A stretch of DNA of 64,000 nucleotides from Arthrobacter sp. zg-Y1171 (GCF_025244845.1 NZ_CP104264.1:1674001-1738000); one strand, 5' to 3'; counted from the stretch's first letter, positions 8,440 through 17,345 are shown. Notes: generated by a model not told the origin, from the sequence alone. Numbers and translations: made by a program.

Positions 8440-9537
8440 TTGACTTCTTCCCGCATGCCCCGCGTGGCCTACTACGCGCACCACCACGGCACCGGACACC
8501 TGCGTCACGCCGCCAACATTGCCCGGCTGGCTGCCGTGGAGCTGCTTGTCACCGGCACCACCCCGGCCGGGGGACTTCCGCGCCTGCCCGGGGGAGCGCG
8601 GTTCGCGCCGCTCCCGCCCGACGTCGGACCCGACGGACCCTTCGCGCCCGGGCCGGGGAGCTTCCTGCACTATGCGCCGGCAGGTCCGGCGCTGCAGTCC
8701 CGCTTCAGCCAGCTGCACCGGCTCTGGGAAGAGTTCGCCCCGGACGTGGTGGTCGTGGATGTGTCCGTGGAGGTCGCCGCCTTTGCCAGGCTCGCGGGCT
8801 ATCCGGTTATCCACCGCCGGATGCACGGGGAACGGACCGACACGGCACACCGGCTGGCCTACGACTCCGTTCACCGGCTCATCGCCTACTTCCCGGAAGC
8901 CATCGAAGATCCGGCGCATCTGCAGGCTTACGGCTCCAAGAGCACTTATCTGGGCATGCTCGCTCCGGACACCGCACCCGGGCCCATCCCCGTGCGGCCC
9001 CGGACCGTCGCGGTGCAGACCTCCCTGGGCGGCAGCGGCGTATCACTTGAGGACGTCCTTGCCGCGGCCCGGCAGACACCGGGGTGGCAGTGGGACGTTA
9101 TGGGACATACCGCCGGCGCCCCGGGGCAGGTTCCCGCGAATGTGTCGCTGCTGGGCGTAGTGGCGGATCCGGGGCCCCGGCTGGCCGCCGCGGATGTGGT
9201 GGTCACCTCGGCCGGCCACAATGCGGTGGCCGCCGCGGCCGCCGCACGCCGTCCGGCGCTGCTGATTCCCGAACCCCGGCCGTTCCGGGAACAGGCCGTT
9301 TTTGCCTCTTCGCTCGCGTCGGCGGGCGCAGCCGCCGCGCCAAGCTTCGCCTCAGTGGCGGACTGGCGGGGCCTGCTGGAAGAATTGCGCGGGACCGATC
9401 CGCAGCTGCTGGCCAGGACCCTGCTGGTTTCTCCCGCCCACTTCCGGGAACGGTTCCTGGCCGCCGTCGAGTCGGCCGTCTCCGGGAGCGAGGGAGATCC
9501 CGTTCCCGCCGGCAGGGACGTCAGTACGGCGCATTGA
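8440..9537 (+). CDS. GT28/MurG-like glycosyltransferase
   Basis: 365 residues from a TTG start at 8440 that is set by CAGGAG 6 nt upstream. The N-terminus, VAYYAHHHGTGHLRHAANIARL, is the glycine/His-rich acceptor loop of MurG-like GT-B enzymes. The C-terminal half has VVVTSAGHNAVAAAAAARRPALLIPEPRPFREQ, matching the donor-binding GGxxTxxE...P.P..EQ region of GT28 and UDP-glycosyltransferases. It lies 12 nt after the GT4 gene and is almost certainly co-transcribed. Its last 17 bp overlap the end of the convergent GT2 gene. The substrate is unknown. Confidence 0.82.
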   Translation: MTSSRMPRVAYYAHHHGTGHLRHAANIARLAAVELLVTGTTPAGGLPRLPGGARFAPLPPDVGPDGPFAPGPGSFLHYAPAGPALQSRFSQLHRLWEEFAPDVVVVDVSVEVAAFARLAGYPVIHRRMHGERTDTAHRLAYDSVHRLIAYFPEAIEDPAHLQAYGSKSTYLGMLAPDTAPGPIPVRPRTVAVQTSLGGSGVSLEDVLAAARQTPGWQWDVMGHTAGAPGQVPANVSLLGVVADPGPRLAAADVVVTSAGHNAVAAAAAARRPALLIPEPRPFREQAVFASSLASAGAAAAPSFASVADWRGLLEELRGTDPQLLARTLLVSPAHFRERFLAAVESAVSGSEGDPVPAGRDVSTAH

Positions 9538-10426
9538 CGCGGGCGGCGGCGAGCTCGGCGGGACCCGGACGGCGCAGCAGCCGCAGGTCCCCGCCGTCGC
9601 GCTCCCAGGATACGTAGCCGTCCCGGGCAAAGGCTTCGAGCCAGCCGGTCATCGGCCAGCTGCCCCATTTGCCCCGGAACGCCTTGGCGTTAATGACAAT
9701 GGATTCCAGATGCTGCAGCGGCGGCCGGTGAACGCCGTGGTGCTGGTGGAACATGGTTGCCCCGGAAAATGCCAGCGGGACCGCCTTCCGCTGCGCAGTG
9801 AAGGCGAAGTCCGTGTCCTCGCCGCCGTACCCGGCAAAGGACTCGTCAAAGCCGCCGATCGGTTCGAATGTCCCGCGGTGCACGGCAAACCCCAGGGACC
9901 AGAACAGGGCGTATTCCTGCGAGGCACGTGCCGGTTCTCCCGGCGCCGGTGCCAGGGCAGCACGTGCGTGGTGCGGTACGGAGTCCCGGTACAGCACCTG
10001 ATCGTCGCCGTCGGATACCCACCCCGGCACGTCCGCATCTGCCGTGAGGTAGCGGGGGGCGGCCATCACCAGGCCGCGGTTGCGGTCCAGGTCCGACAGC
10101 AGGTGCCCGAACATGCCAGTTGCGGGAATGCAGTCCACGTCGAGGAAGACCAGTGTTTCGGACCGCGCCGCCGCAGCAGCGGCGTTCCTGCCCGCCCCCA
10201 GCGGCAGCGGTTCGCCGGCGCCCGACGCCGCATGGACCACCCGCAGCGGCACGTCGCTCGGCGGGGGAACAGCCTCGGGCTGGTTCAGGTAGCAGACCAC
10301 GATCTCTGCCGGCCGGCGGGTGGAGCGGCTGATCCCGCGGACGGCGTTGGCCAGGTGGGCATCTCGTCCCGAGCTGATGATAAGCACCGAAAACGCCTGC
10401 TCCGGGGCGGTCTGCTGCGGCTGCAT
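9521..10426 (-). CDS. GT2-type glycosyltransferase with galactosyltransferase-like C-terminal region
   Basis: 301 residues. The N-terminal Rossmann-like region SVLIISSGRDAHLANAVRGISRS leads to the metal-binding DXD motif in LVFLDVDCIP, preceded by AGRNAAAAAA. The C-terminal half has GGFDESFAGYGGEDTDFA, the FDE...GGED motif of GT-A enzymes with a galactosyltransferase C-terminal domain. The start ATG at 10426 has AAGGAAAG upstream. It diverges from the glycosyltransferase at 10517 across a palindromic promoter and converges on the MurG-like gene. A processive or single-transfer inverting enzyme is likely; the sugar is unknown. Confidence 0.88.
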   Translation of the reverse strand: MQPQQTAPEQAFSVLIISSGRDAHLANAVRGISRSTRRPAEIVVCYLNQPEAVPPPSDVPLRVVHAASGAGEPLPLGAGRNAAAAAARSETLVFLDVDCIPATGMFGHLLSDLDRNRGLVMAAPRYLTADADVPGWVSDGDDQVLYRDSVPHHARAALAPAPGEPARASQEYALFWSLGFAVHRGTFEPIGGFDESFAGYGGEDTDFAFTAQRKAVPLAFSGATMFHQHHGVHRPPLQHLESIVINAKAFRGKWGSWPMTGWLEAFARDGYVSWERDGGDLRLLRRPGPAELAAARVNAPY

Positions 10427-10473
10427 TCTTTCCTTCCGCCGGGGGCGCCCTCCGCGGGCGCCGCAAAATACTA

Positions 10474-10481
10474 AGTATACT
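10474..10481. promoter_or_regulatory. palindromic bidirectional -10 element AGTATACT
   Basis: The palindrome contains TATACT on both strands, giving overlapping -10 boxes for the divergent glycosyltransferases at 10426 (minus) and 10517 (plus). Both genes also have Shine-Dalgarno sequences and short leaders. No clear -35 is visible on either side, so an activator or alternative sigma factor may be needed. Confidence 0.5.
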
Positions 10482-10516
10482 GAACACGGATTGTTTACAG
10501 CGGCGGAAGAGGATGC

Positions 10517-11623
10517 GTGGGCAGGCCGGAAGGATCGAACATCAGGGTGGCGTCAGTGCCGCACAGCCAGGTCTATATCCGGCATACCGGCGCCGTCCCG
10601 GGGGAGCGGAACCCGGTGGTACGCCTGCCGGACCCGGACCCCCGCAATCCCGGCCAGTCCACGGAGGCGACATGGTGGCCGCCGGTCATGCTGGACGCCG
10701 GCTGGATCCGGGAGAACGCGGACAGCTTCGACCTGATGCACATCCACTTCGGCTTCGACGCCATTTCGCCCCGGGACCTGCAGGCGGTTACCGACGAGCT
10801 GAAGGCCCAGGGGAAACCGCTGGTCTACACGGTCCACGATCTGCGCAATCCGCACCACCTCACTCCGGAGGCGCATGACGCGCAGCTGGATGTGCTGATT
10901 GCCGCAGCCGATGAACTGATCACGCTGACGCCCGGGGCCGCCGCCGTCGTCGAGCGCCGGTGGGGCCGCCGCCCGTACGTGCTGCCGCATCCGCACGTGG
11001 TGGACCTGGCGGAGCTTGAGCGGCGCCAGGCCCTGCGGCTGGCAGCCGGTCCGCGGGAGGAGTTCCGCGTCGGTGTGCACCTGAAGAGCCTGCGCCCGAA
11101 CATGATGGAGGGTGCGGTCCTTCCGGACCTGCTCGACGCCGTGGAACAGCTTCCCGGTGCCGTGCTGCAGGTGAACGGGCATCCGGACATCCTCACCCCC
11201 GGAGGGGACAAGTACCGGCCGGAACTGCACCGCTGGCTGGCGGAGGCCGCCGCGGCCGGACGGCTCGAGCTGCAGGTCCGGGACTACTTCGACGAACCGC
11301 AGCTCTGGGACTACCTGTCGAGCCTGGATGTGTCCGTGCTGCCGTACCGGTTCGGCACCCATTCCGGCTGGCTCGAAGCGTGCACCGATCTGGGCACGGC
11401 CGTGCTAGCGCCGTCCTGCGGCTTCTACGCCCAGCAGCGTGCCGGCGTCACGGAATTCGTGCATAACGAGGACGGCCTCGATGCCCAGTCCCTGACCAGC
11501 GCGCTCAAGCAGGTGCACGCCGCCCGGAGCTGGCCGGGAATGAGCCGCGGGGAACGGACCGCAGAGCGCCGGCAGGTAGCCGCAGCGCATGAGGAAATCT
11601 ACCGGTCCCTGCTCGGCGCCTAG
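10517..11623 (+). CDS. glycosyltransferase, GT-B/GT4-like
   Basis: 368 residues from a GTG at 10517, preceded by GAAGAGGA. An in-frame GTG at 10550 is an alternative start. Visible motifs are VASVPHSQVYIRHTG, DLMHIHFGFDAIS, LVYTVHDLRNPHHL, a histidine-containing linker VLPHPHVVDL, and the C-terminal block LSSLDVSVLPYRFGTHSGWLEACTDLGTAVLAP. The last block replaces the usual EX7E with a related H-S-G-W-x-E element. It belongs broadly to GT-B glycosyltransferases but not to a family I can name. It ends in a CTAG that also provides the stop codon of the convergent GH3 gene. Confidence 0.8.
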   Translation: MGRPEGSNIRVASVPHSQVYIRHTGAVPGERNPVVRLPDPDPRNPGQSTEATWWPPVMLDAGWIRENADSFDLMHIHFGFDAISPRDLQAVTDELKAQGKPLVYTVHDLRNPHHLTPEAHDAQLDVLIAAADELITLTPGAAAVVERRWGRRPYVLPHPHVVDLAELERRQALRLAAGPREEFRVGVHLKSLRPNMMEGAVLPDLLDAVEQLPGAVLQVNGHPDILTPGGDKYRPELHRWLAEAAAAGRLELQVRDYFDEPQLWDYLSSLDVSVLPYRFGTHSGWLEACTDLGTAVLAPSCGFYAQQRAGVTEFVHNEDGLDAQSLTSALKQVHAARSWPGMSRGERTAERRQVAAAHEEIYRSLLGA

Positions 11624-13881
11624 CCGGATGCGCCTCCCGCAGGGCCGGCGCCGCGCAGCGCCTGTTCCAGTGCGGCCAGCCGGTCCCGCGTAAGGGGGGT
11701 GCCGGGAAACCGGGCCAGCCGGCGCAGCGGCATACTGCCCATGAGCGCCAGCGCGTCGGCCATGCCCGGGTCCCCGCCGCCCAGCAGCTGCCGGCCCAGC
11801 GGATGCGCCAGCCATTGTGCGATAGTCGAATCCAGTGTCAGCGGCGCCGCCGTGCCGCCGTCGGTGCCGGGCAGGTCGATGGTTCCGCTGAGCCGGATGT
11901 CCCGGGAGGAGGACCCGACGTCGATGCGGTAGGTTCCGCCGTCGGTGATCCACCGGTGCGACGCCGGGTCGAACCTCGCCAGCTCCCGCAGCGGTACCGT
12001 CAGCGCAACCGGAGCCGAGGCGCCGGGTTCGAGGAAGACCTTGCGGAAGGCCCGGAGCTCGCGCGGCGGCCGTACCGCGGGTCCCGCCGGAGCGCCGGAG
12101 TACACCTGCAGGACTTCGGCTCCGGCCCGGCTGCCGATATTCGTGAGCGTTGCCCCGACGGCCAAGGCAGGCCCCGTATCCGTGTCCACAAGGCGGAGGT
12201 CCAGGCCGGTGTAATCGAAAGCTGTGTAGGACAGGCCGTGCCCGAAGGCGAACGCCGGTTCGATCCCACGCGCGTCATACCAGCGGTAGCCCACCAGCAC
12301 CCCTTCGCCGTAGCGGACCGTGCCTGCCTCGCCGGGATAGTTCCCAAACGCCGGAGTGTCTTCGATCCGCCGGGGGAAGGTTTCCGCCAGCTTTCCGGAC
12401 GGGTTCACATCTCCCAGCAGGACATCCGCCAGCGCCTCGCCTCCGGCCTGGCCGGGCAGCCACGCCTCCAGCACGGCCGGTACCTGCTCCACCCACCCGG
12501 TCTCCACGGCGCCGCCGTTGAACAGGACCACCACTGTCCAGGGGTTGGCGGAGGTCACCGCCCGCAGCAGCGCCAACTGGTTTTCCGGCAGGGCCAGGTC
12601 CGGCCGGTCGAATCCCTCCGACTCCTTGTCCTCGGGCAGGCCAAGGAAGAACAGCACTGCGTCCGCAGCGGCGGCAGCGGCCTCCGCCTCGGCCACCAGC
12701 TCCGGGTCGGGCGTTCCGTCCAGCCGGTAGCCGGCGGCAAAGACGGCCGCAGCGGTCCGCTCGGACAGGACCTCCAGCGGAACGCTGACCCGCGTGGGGG
12801 TCACCTGCGAGGAGCCGGCGCCCTGGTACCGCGGGGTGCGGGCCAGCTCGCCCACCACGGCCAGTCGGAGACCGCGGGAGAGCGGCAGGATCCCGCCCTC
12901 GTTCTTCAACAGCACCATGGAGGCCGCAGCGGCCTCGCGTGCCAGCCGGTGTTGTTCGTCAGGGTCCGCGCTGCTGTGCGACGGCGAGGCGGTGCGGTCC
13001 GCCAGCTGCAGGAGCCTCGCCGCGGATGTATCCACCATCTCCTGGTTGACGGTGCCGGCTTCCAGTCCGGCCTGCAGCTCCGCCGGCCCCAATCCGCCGC
13101 TGGCGGGCATTTCCAGGTCCAGTCCGGCGTCGAGCGCCGCCGCCCGGTCGGTGACCGCACCCCAGTCGGACATCACCAGGCCGTCGAATCCCCACTCGTT
13201 ACGCAGGACCGTCTGCAGCAGCCAGGCATTCTCCGCAGCGTGGATGCCGTTGACCTTGTTGTAGGCAGCCATCAGGGTCCACGGGTGTGCGGTCCGAACC
13301 ACCGTTTCGAAGGCCCGGAGGTAAATCTCGTGCAGGGTGCGTTCGTCCACCGACGCGTCAATCCGCATCCGGTCCGCTTCCTGGTTGTTCGCCGCGAAAT
13401 GCTTGGGGCAGGCAGCCACCCCCTCGGACTGGAGGGCGCGGATCCAGGCGGCACCCAGCGCGCCGGCGAGCAGCGGGTCTTCGGAAAAGTACTCGAAGTT
13501 GCGCCCGCACAGGGGAGTGCGCTTGATGTTCAGTCCCGGCCCCAGCACGACGTCGACATGCGCAGCTGCCGCTTCCTTCGCCGTCGCCGTGCCGAGCCGG
13601 GCCAGCAGGTCCGGGTCCCAGGAACACGCGGTGAGGCATTCCGCAGGGAAGCAGGTGGCAGGCAGCGCGTCACCGATTCCGGGTTCCGACTCGCTGCGTG
13701 GACGCCGGATACCGTGTGGCCCGTCGGAGAGCACCAGGGGCCGGAGCCCCGCCGCCGGGGCAGCGACGGTGGTCCAGAAAGACGCTCCGGACAGCAGGGC
13801 GGGTCTTTCATCCGGCGGGAGGGAAGACACCCGCTCCCGCAGCGAAGCGGCGGACGGCTGGTCAGGTGAGGACATCGGCAT
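11620..13881 (-). CDS. glycoside hydrolase family 3 (beta-glucosidase-like)
   Basis: 753 residues, full length for a GH3 enzyme with N-terminal barrel, alpha/beta sandwich and fibronectin III-like C-terminal domain. The barrel has LSDGPHGIR, ACPKHFAANNQE (KHF substrate motif) and GFDGLVMSDWGAV, in which Asp239 is the expected nucleophile. The second domain shows VLLKNEGGILPL, the C-terminal part FAFGHGLSYTAFDY, and the Fn3-like part begins around ATLTNIGSRAGAEVLQVY. There is no signal peptide, so it probably acts on imported or internal glycosides. The start at 13881 is set by a leaderless promoter; the frame extends further upstream to 13923. It may trim glycans made by the neighbouring glycosyltransferases or act independently. 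Confidence 0.92.
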   Translation of the reverse strand: MPMSSPDQPSAASLRERVSSLPPDERPALLSGASFWTTVAAPAAGLRPLVLSDGPHGIRRPRSESEPGIGDALPATCFPAECLTACSWDPDLLARLGTATAKEAAAAHVDVVLGPGLNIKRTPLCGRNFEYFSEDPLLAGALGAAWIRALQSEGVAACPKHFAANNQEADRMRIDASVDERTLHEIYLRAFETVVRTAHPWTLMAAYNKVNGIHAAENAWLLQTVLRNEWGFDGLVMSDWGAVTDRAAALDAGLDLEMPASGGLGPAELQAGLEAGTVNQEMVDTSAARLLQLADRTASPSHSSADPDEQHRLAREAAAASMVLLKNEGGILPLSRGLRLAVVGELARTPRYQGAGSSQVTPTRVSVPLEVLSERTAAAVFAAGYRLDGTPDPELVAEAEAAAAAADAVLFFLGLPEDKESEGFDRPDLALPENQLALLRAVTSANPWTVVVLFNGGAVETGWVEQVPAVLEAWLPGQAGGEALADVLLGDVNPSGKLAETFPRRIEDTPAFGNYPGEAGTVRYGEGVLVGYRWYDARGIEPAFAFGHGLSYTAFDYTGLDLRLVDTDTGPALAVGATLTNIGSRAGAEVLQVYSGAPAGPAVRPPRELRAFRKVFLEPGASAPVALTVPLRELARFDPASHRWITDGGTYRIDVGSSSRDIRLSGTIDLPGTDGGTAAPLTLDSTIAQWLAHPLGRQLLGGGDPGMADALALMGSMPLRRLARFPGTPLTRDRLAALEQALRGAGPAGGASG

Positions 13882-13888
13882 GTGCCGG

Positions 13889-13894
13889 AGTCTA
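13889..13894 (-). promoter_or_regulatory. -10 box TAGACT, leaderless start of GH3 gene
   Basis: TAGACT on the minus strand ends 7 nt before the ATG at 13881, and no Shine-Dalgarno is present. Confidence 0.55.
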
Positions 13895-14038
13895 GGTGCC
13901 CTCCGCAGCCGGGAGAAGAGCACCGGGCGACAGAAGAGGTGCAGGCACGAAGGACCTGTCGGCGGAACCTGCCCTGCGGCTAGTGTTTCGTTAGCGAACA
14001 GCAGCGGAGAACCGAGCCTTCGCGGACGGAGCAGACCA

Positions 14039-15697
14039 ATGATCAGCCAGCTGGACCGTTATCGGCAGATCGCCGAGATTCTCTCCCGCAACGGCCTTGG
14101 CTTCCTGGTGTCCGCCCTTGGCCTGGAGGGCAGGCTGCCGTTCCGCCGCCAGCACGCGGCCGAGGCGGGAGGCAAACCCCGCACCCGTCCGGAGTACCTG
14201 CGTACGGCCCTCGAGGAGCTCGGTGCCACGTACGTGAAGATGGGCCAGTTGCTCTCCACCCGTCCGGACCTGCTGCCCCCGGACTACCAGAGTGAACTGG
14301 CGAAGCTGCAGGATGACGCCGAAGCGGTCCCGTGGCCGCAGATCAAGGACGAGCTGCACCAGGAACTGGGCGGAGACCCGTTGGAGGTCTTCCGGTCCTT
14401 CGACACCACGGTCATGGCAAGCGCCTCGATCGGGCAGGTCTATGCCGCCGTCCTGAAGGACGGCACGGAGGTGGTGGTCAAGGTACGCCGGCCCGGGATC
14501 GCTGCCCAGGTGGAACAGGACCTGGAAATCCTGCAGAACCTGGCCAACGCGGCCAGCAAACGCTGGGAAGCCGCCCGCGACTACGACCTCACCGGACTGA
14601 TGGACGAGTTTGCCTCCACGCTTCGCTCGGAGCTGGACTATCTCCAGGAAGGCCGCAACGCGGACCGGTTCCGGGCCAACTTCGAAGACGACGCTGCGAT
14701 AACCATTCCCTACGTTTATTGGGACCACAGCACCTCCCGTGTCCTGACGATGGACCGGATCCGCGGAATGAAGGTCACGGACGTTGCCGCTCTCGACGCC
14801 GCCGGGATCGACCGTCCGGCGCTGGCGGTGGCTGCTTCACGCGTCGAAATGAAGATGGTCTTCGATGACGGGTTTTTCCATGCCGACCCGCACCCGGGAA
14901 ACCTCTTCGTGGAGCCCGGCGGCCGGGTTGGACTGATCGACTTCGGCATGGTGGGCGAGGTGGACGAGAAGCTGCGCAGCCAGCTGTCGGCCCTGTTCAT
15001 CGGCATTGTGCGCAAGGATCCGGAGCGGATCACCAATGCGCTGGTCCGGATCAATGCTTCAGGGATGCGGGTGAACCGCGTGAAGCTCAGGATGGACCTT
15101 GGTCCGCTGATCCGCCTGTATTCCGGCAAGGACCTGGCGTCGGCACCGGTGGGAACCATCATTACAACCGGGCTGGGCATCCTGCGCACGCACCACATCC
15201 AGCTGCCGCGGGAAATGGCGCTGCTGCTGAGGATGCTGATCATGACCGAAGGCATGGGCGAGGTGCTGGATCCCCAGTTCCGGCTCGGCCCCACCCTGGG
15301 CCCCTATGCGCGCAGGATGGCACTGCAGCAGCTGAACCCGGTGAACTATGCCCGCAGGCTCGGCCGTGCCGGAACGGAGGTCCTGGAGCTGGGTGCCGAA
15401 CTGCCGGACCAGGCCCGCCGGCTGCTCAGCACCCTGGAGATCGAGGGGGTGGAGGTCCACCTCCGCGGCGAGGAACTGCTTCCGCTGGTGATGCGGCTGG
15501 AGCGCGTGGGAAACCGGCTGGTGGCGGCAATCTTCGCGTCGGCGTTTATTCGTGGAGTGGGGGAGCTGACGCTGGGTGATTCGTCCCGCTGGAAATCGTG
15601 GCAGGCACCGCTGATGAGTGCCGGGCTCGCGTCTACGGGGGCGTTGGGCGGATACATCGCCTGGACTTCGCGCCGGGCGCGGCTGCGCGGTATGTGA
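14039..15697 (+). CDS. ABC1/UbiB (AarF) family atypical kinase
   Basis: 552 residues. The family-defining KxGQ motif appears as YVKMGQLLSTRPDLLP. An Ala-rich nucleotide loop follows (VMASASIGQVYAAVLKDG), then the catalytic lysine strand VVVKVRRPG, the loop FFHADPHPGNLF and the metal-binding LIDFGMVGE. A hydrophobic C-terminal pair of segments (VAAIFASAFIRGVGEL and LMSAGLASTGALGGYIAW) suggests membrane association. UbiB-type proteins are ATPases implicated in isoprenoid-quinone or lipid metabolism; the actinobacterial role is not established. The ATG at 14039 was chosen because the kinase homology starts soon after it; the longer frame runs antisense to the GH3 gene. Confidence 0.9.
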   Translation: MISQLDRYRQIAEILSRNGLGFLVSALGLEGRLPFRRQHAAEAGGKPRTRPEYLRTALEELGATYVKMGQLLSTRPDLLPPDYQSELAKLQDDAEAVPWPQIKDELHQELGGDPLEVFRSFDTTVMASASIGQVYAAVLKDGTEVVVKVRRPGIAAQVEQDLEILQNLANAASKRWEAARDYDLTGLMDEFASTLRSELDYLQEGRNADRFRANFEDDAAITIPYVYWDHSTSRVLTMDRIRGMKVTDVAALDAAGIDRPALAVAASRVEMKMVFDDGFFHADPHPGNLFVEPGGRVGLIDFGMVGEVDEKLRSQLSALFIGIVRKDPERITNALVRINASGMRVNRVKLRMDLGPLIRLYSGKDLASAPVGTIITTGLGILRTHHIQLPREMALLLRMLIMTEGMGEVLDPQFRLGPTLGPYARRMALQQLNPVNYARRLGRAGTEVLELGAELPDQARRLLSTLEIEGVEVHLRGEELLPLVMRLERVGNRLVAAIFASAFIRGVGELTLGDSSRWKSWQAPLMSAGLASTGALGGYIAWTSRRARLRGM

Positions 15698-15728
15698 CAC
15701 TGCGGCAGATGGCACCGCTGCAGACGGC

Positions 15729-15767
15729 ACAGGGCCGGGGCGGGAAAAGTTCCCGCCCCGGCCCTGT
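15729..15767. terminator. bidirectional terminator
   Basis: A perfect 18-bp inverted repeat with a 3-nt loop and A/T edges lies between the convergent UbiB-like gene and the MHS transporter. It can serve both strands. Confidence 0.85.
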
Positions 15768-15798
15768 TGGCTTGTGCTTGTACTGGTGCTTGCCGTCC

Positions 15799-17145
15799 CT
15801 ATGCCGTGGCCGGGCGCACCGGCGCGGCGGCCTTGGCCAGGTTCAGGCCCAGTTCCGCCGTCGGGGTGTGCGCGGTCTCCTTGGCGGTGAGGGCGGAAAT
15901 GGCGGCGATGGCGCAGATAGTGCCGGTGAATACGCTGGTCACCAGCCATCCGCCGGGCTCCAGTCCGCCGATGGCAGCAACGATGGACGGTGCAAAACCG
16001 GCCATCAGGAAGCCGAGCTGCGTGCCGATGGCGAGGCCCGAGAATCGGACCTTGGCGCTGAACATCTCTCCGTAGAACGACGGCCAGACAGCGTTCGCCG
16101 CCGCGTAGCCGAAGGAGAAGACCGCCACGGAGAGGGCGAACTGCAGCAGGGTGTTACCGGACTCCATGGACAGCAGGTAGAACGGCATGATCACCGCGCT
16201 GGACAGTGCGCCGTAGATGAAGACCGGACGGCGGCCGATCCGGTCGGCCAGCCGGCCGAACAGCGGCTGCGTGAACAGTGCGAAGACGTTGCCGGCCACC
16301 ACGAGCCAGAGCGTAATGTTCGCGTCCACGTTGCCTACCTCGGTGCCGTACTTGATGGCCAGTGTCCCGTAGACGGTGGAAACCGCTGCAATAAAGGCGC
16401 AGCAGATGACCCGCAGTACGTCGCGCCAGTGGTCCTTCAGCAGGACGCCTGCCGGCAGCTTCGCGATCTCGTTGCGTTCCTTGGCCTCCGTGAAGGTGGG
16501 GGTTTCATGCAGCGAGCGGCGGATGAAGTAGGTGACGACGACAACCACGGCGCTCAGCCAGAACGGAATGCGCCAGCCGATGCCGTATTTGATGTCGTCC
16601 GGCAGGGCAACCACGGGGATGAACACCAGTGCGGCAAGGATCTGCCCGCCCTGGGTACCTGTCAGTGTCCAGGACGTGAAGAACGAGCGGCGGTTGTCCG
16701 GCGCGTGTTCCAGGGTCATGGAACTGGCACCGGCCTGCTCGCCTGCGGCGGAAAGTCCCTGCATCAGGCGGCAGAAGACCAGCAGGACCGGAGCCCACCA
16801 GCCGATCGTATTGAAGTCCGGCAGGCAGCCGATCAGGAAGGTGCTTCCGCCCATCAGCAGGAGGGTGAACATCAGGACCTTCTGGCGGCCCACCCGGTCA
16901 CCGAAATGCCCGAGAATGACGGCGCCGACCGGACGGGCAATATAGGCGAAGCCGAAGGTGGCGAGCGACATGACGCTGGCCTGGGTGTCGGCGTCCGGGA
17001 AGAACACGCGCGGGAAAATGAGCGCGGCAGCGGAACCGAAGATGAAGAAGTCGTAGTACTCGACGGCACTGCCCATAAAGCTGGCAGTGGCGGCCTTGCG
17101 CGGGGTCTTGCCCGTTGCTGGTCCAGCGGGGGCGGATGCGTCCAT
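15799..17145 (-). CDS. MFS metabolite:H+ symporter (MHS family), probable shikimate/quinate transporter
   Basis: 448 residues with about 12 hydrophobic segments. Landmarks are the MHS-type start ATASFMGSAVEYYDFFIFGSAAAL, the loop GHFGDRVGRQKVLMFTLLLMGGSTFLIGCLP, and FCRLMQGLSAAGEQAGA. MHS transporters carry organic acids such as shikimate, citrate, proline or alpha-ketoglutarate with protons. The shikimate/quinate assignment comes from its divergent position to an AroE-type dehydrogenase and a 3-dehydroshikimate dehydratase. The ATG at 17145 is preceded by AGGAGA; the frame extends upstream to 17214 without support. Confidence 0.85.
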   Translation of the reverse strand: MDASAPAGPATGKTPRKAATASFMGSAVEYYDFFIFGSAAALIFPRVFFPDADTQASVMSLATFGFAYIARPVGAVILGHFGDRVGRQKVLMFTLLLMGGSTFLIGCLPDFNTIGWWAPVLLVFCRLMQGLSAAGEQAGASSMTLEHAPDNRRSFFTSWTLTGTQGGQILAALVFIPVVALPDDIKYGIGWRIPFWLSAVVVVVTYFIRRSLHETPTFTEAKERNEIAKLPAGVLLKDHWRDVLRVICCAFIAAVSTVYGTLAIKYGTEVGNVDANITLWLVVAGNVFALFTQPLFGRLADRIGRRPVFIYGALSSAVIMPFYLLSMESGNTLLQFALSVAVFSFGYAAANAVWPSFYGEMFSAKVRFSGLAIGTQLGFLMAGFAPSIVAAIGGLEPGGWLVTSVFTGTICAIAAISALTAKETAHTPTAELGLNLAKAAAPVRPATA

Positions 17146-17199
17146 TGCATCTCTCCTGACGTGGGCTGTGGTGGGGGGGGTACGGAACTCCGGGGCGGT

Positions 17200-17214
17200 G
17201 TGCGCTATACGCAC
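17200..17214. promoter_or_regulatory. putative IclR operator, palindrome GTGCGCTATACGCAC
   Basis: It has 5-bp arms GTGCG/CGCAC around a 5-bp centre, in the divergent interval between transporter and dehydrogenase genes. The arms resemble operators of IclR-type aromatic regulators such as PobR/PcaU, as I recall them. The regulator would be the IclR protein encoded at 20119. Confidence 0.5.
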
Positions 17215-17345
17215 TTGTGTGCATTGTCCGTACGCTTGAAGTAATGTAGCCCACAGCTAAGGGTCCGGCAAGCAGCGGCGCATATGTGTCCTGCGTGTTC
17301 GAAAGGCACTGCCGCCCGCACGTAGGCACCGGAAGGAACAGCGCC

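Noticed and set aside
11803..13869. Open frame of 688 codons on the plus strand
   Set aside because: It mirrors the GH3 gene, which has complete catalytic and domain signatures.
13337..14038. Upstream extension of the UbiB-like kinase frame
   Set aside because: It overlaps the GH3 gene antisense, and no kinase homology lies before 14039.
15598..17244. Open frame of 548 codons on the plus strand
   Set aside because: It mirrors the MHS transporter gene and crosses the terminator at 15729-15767.
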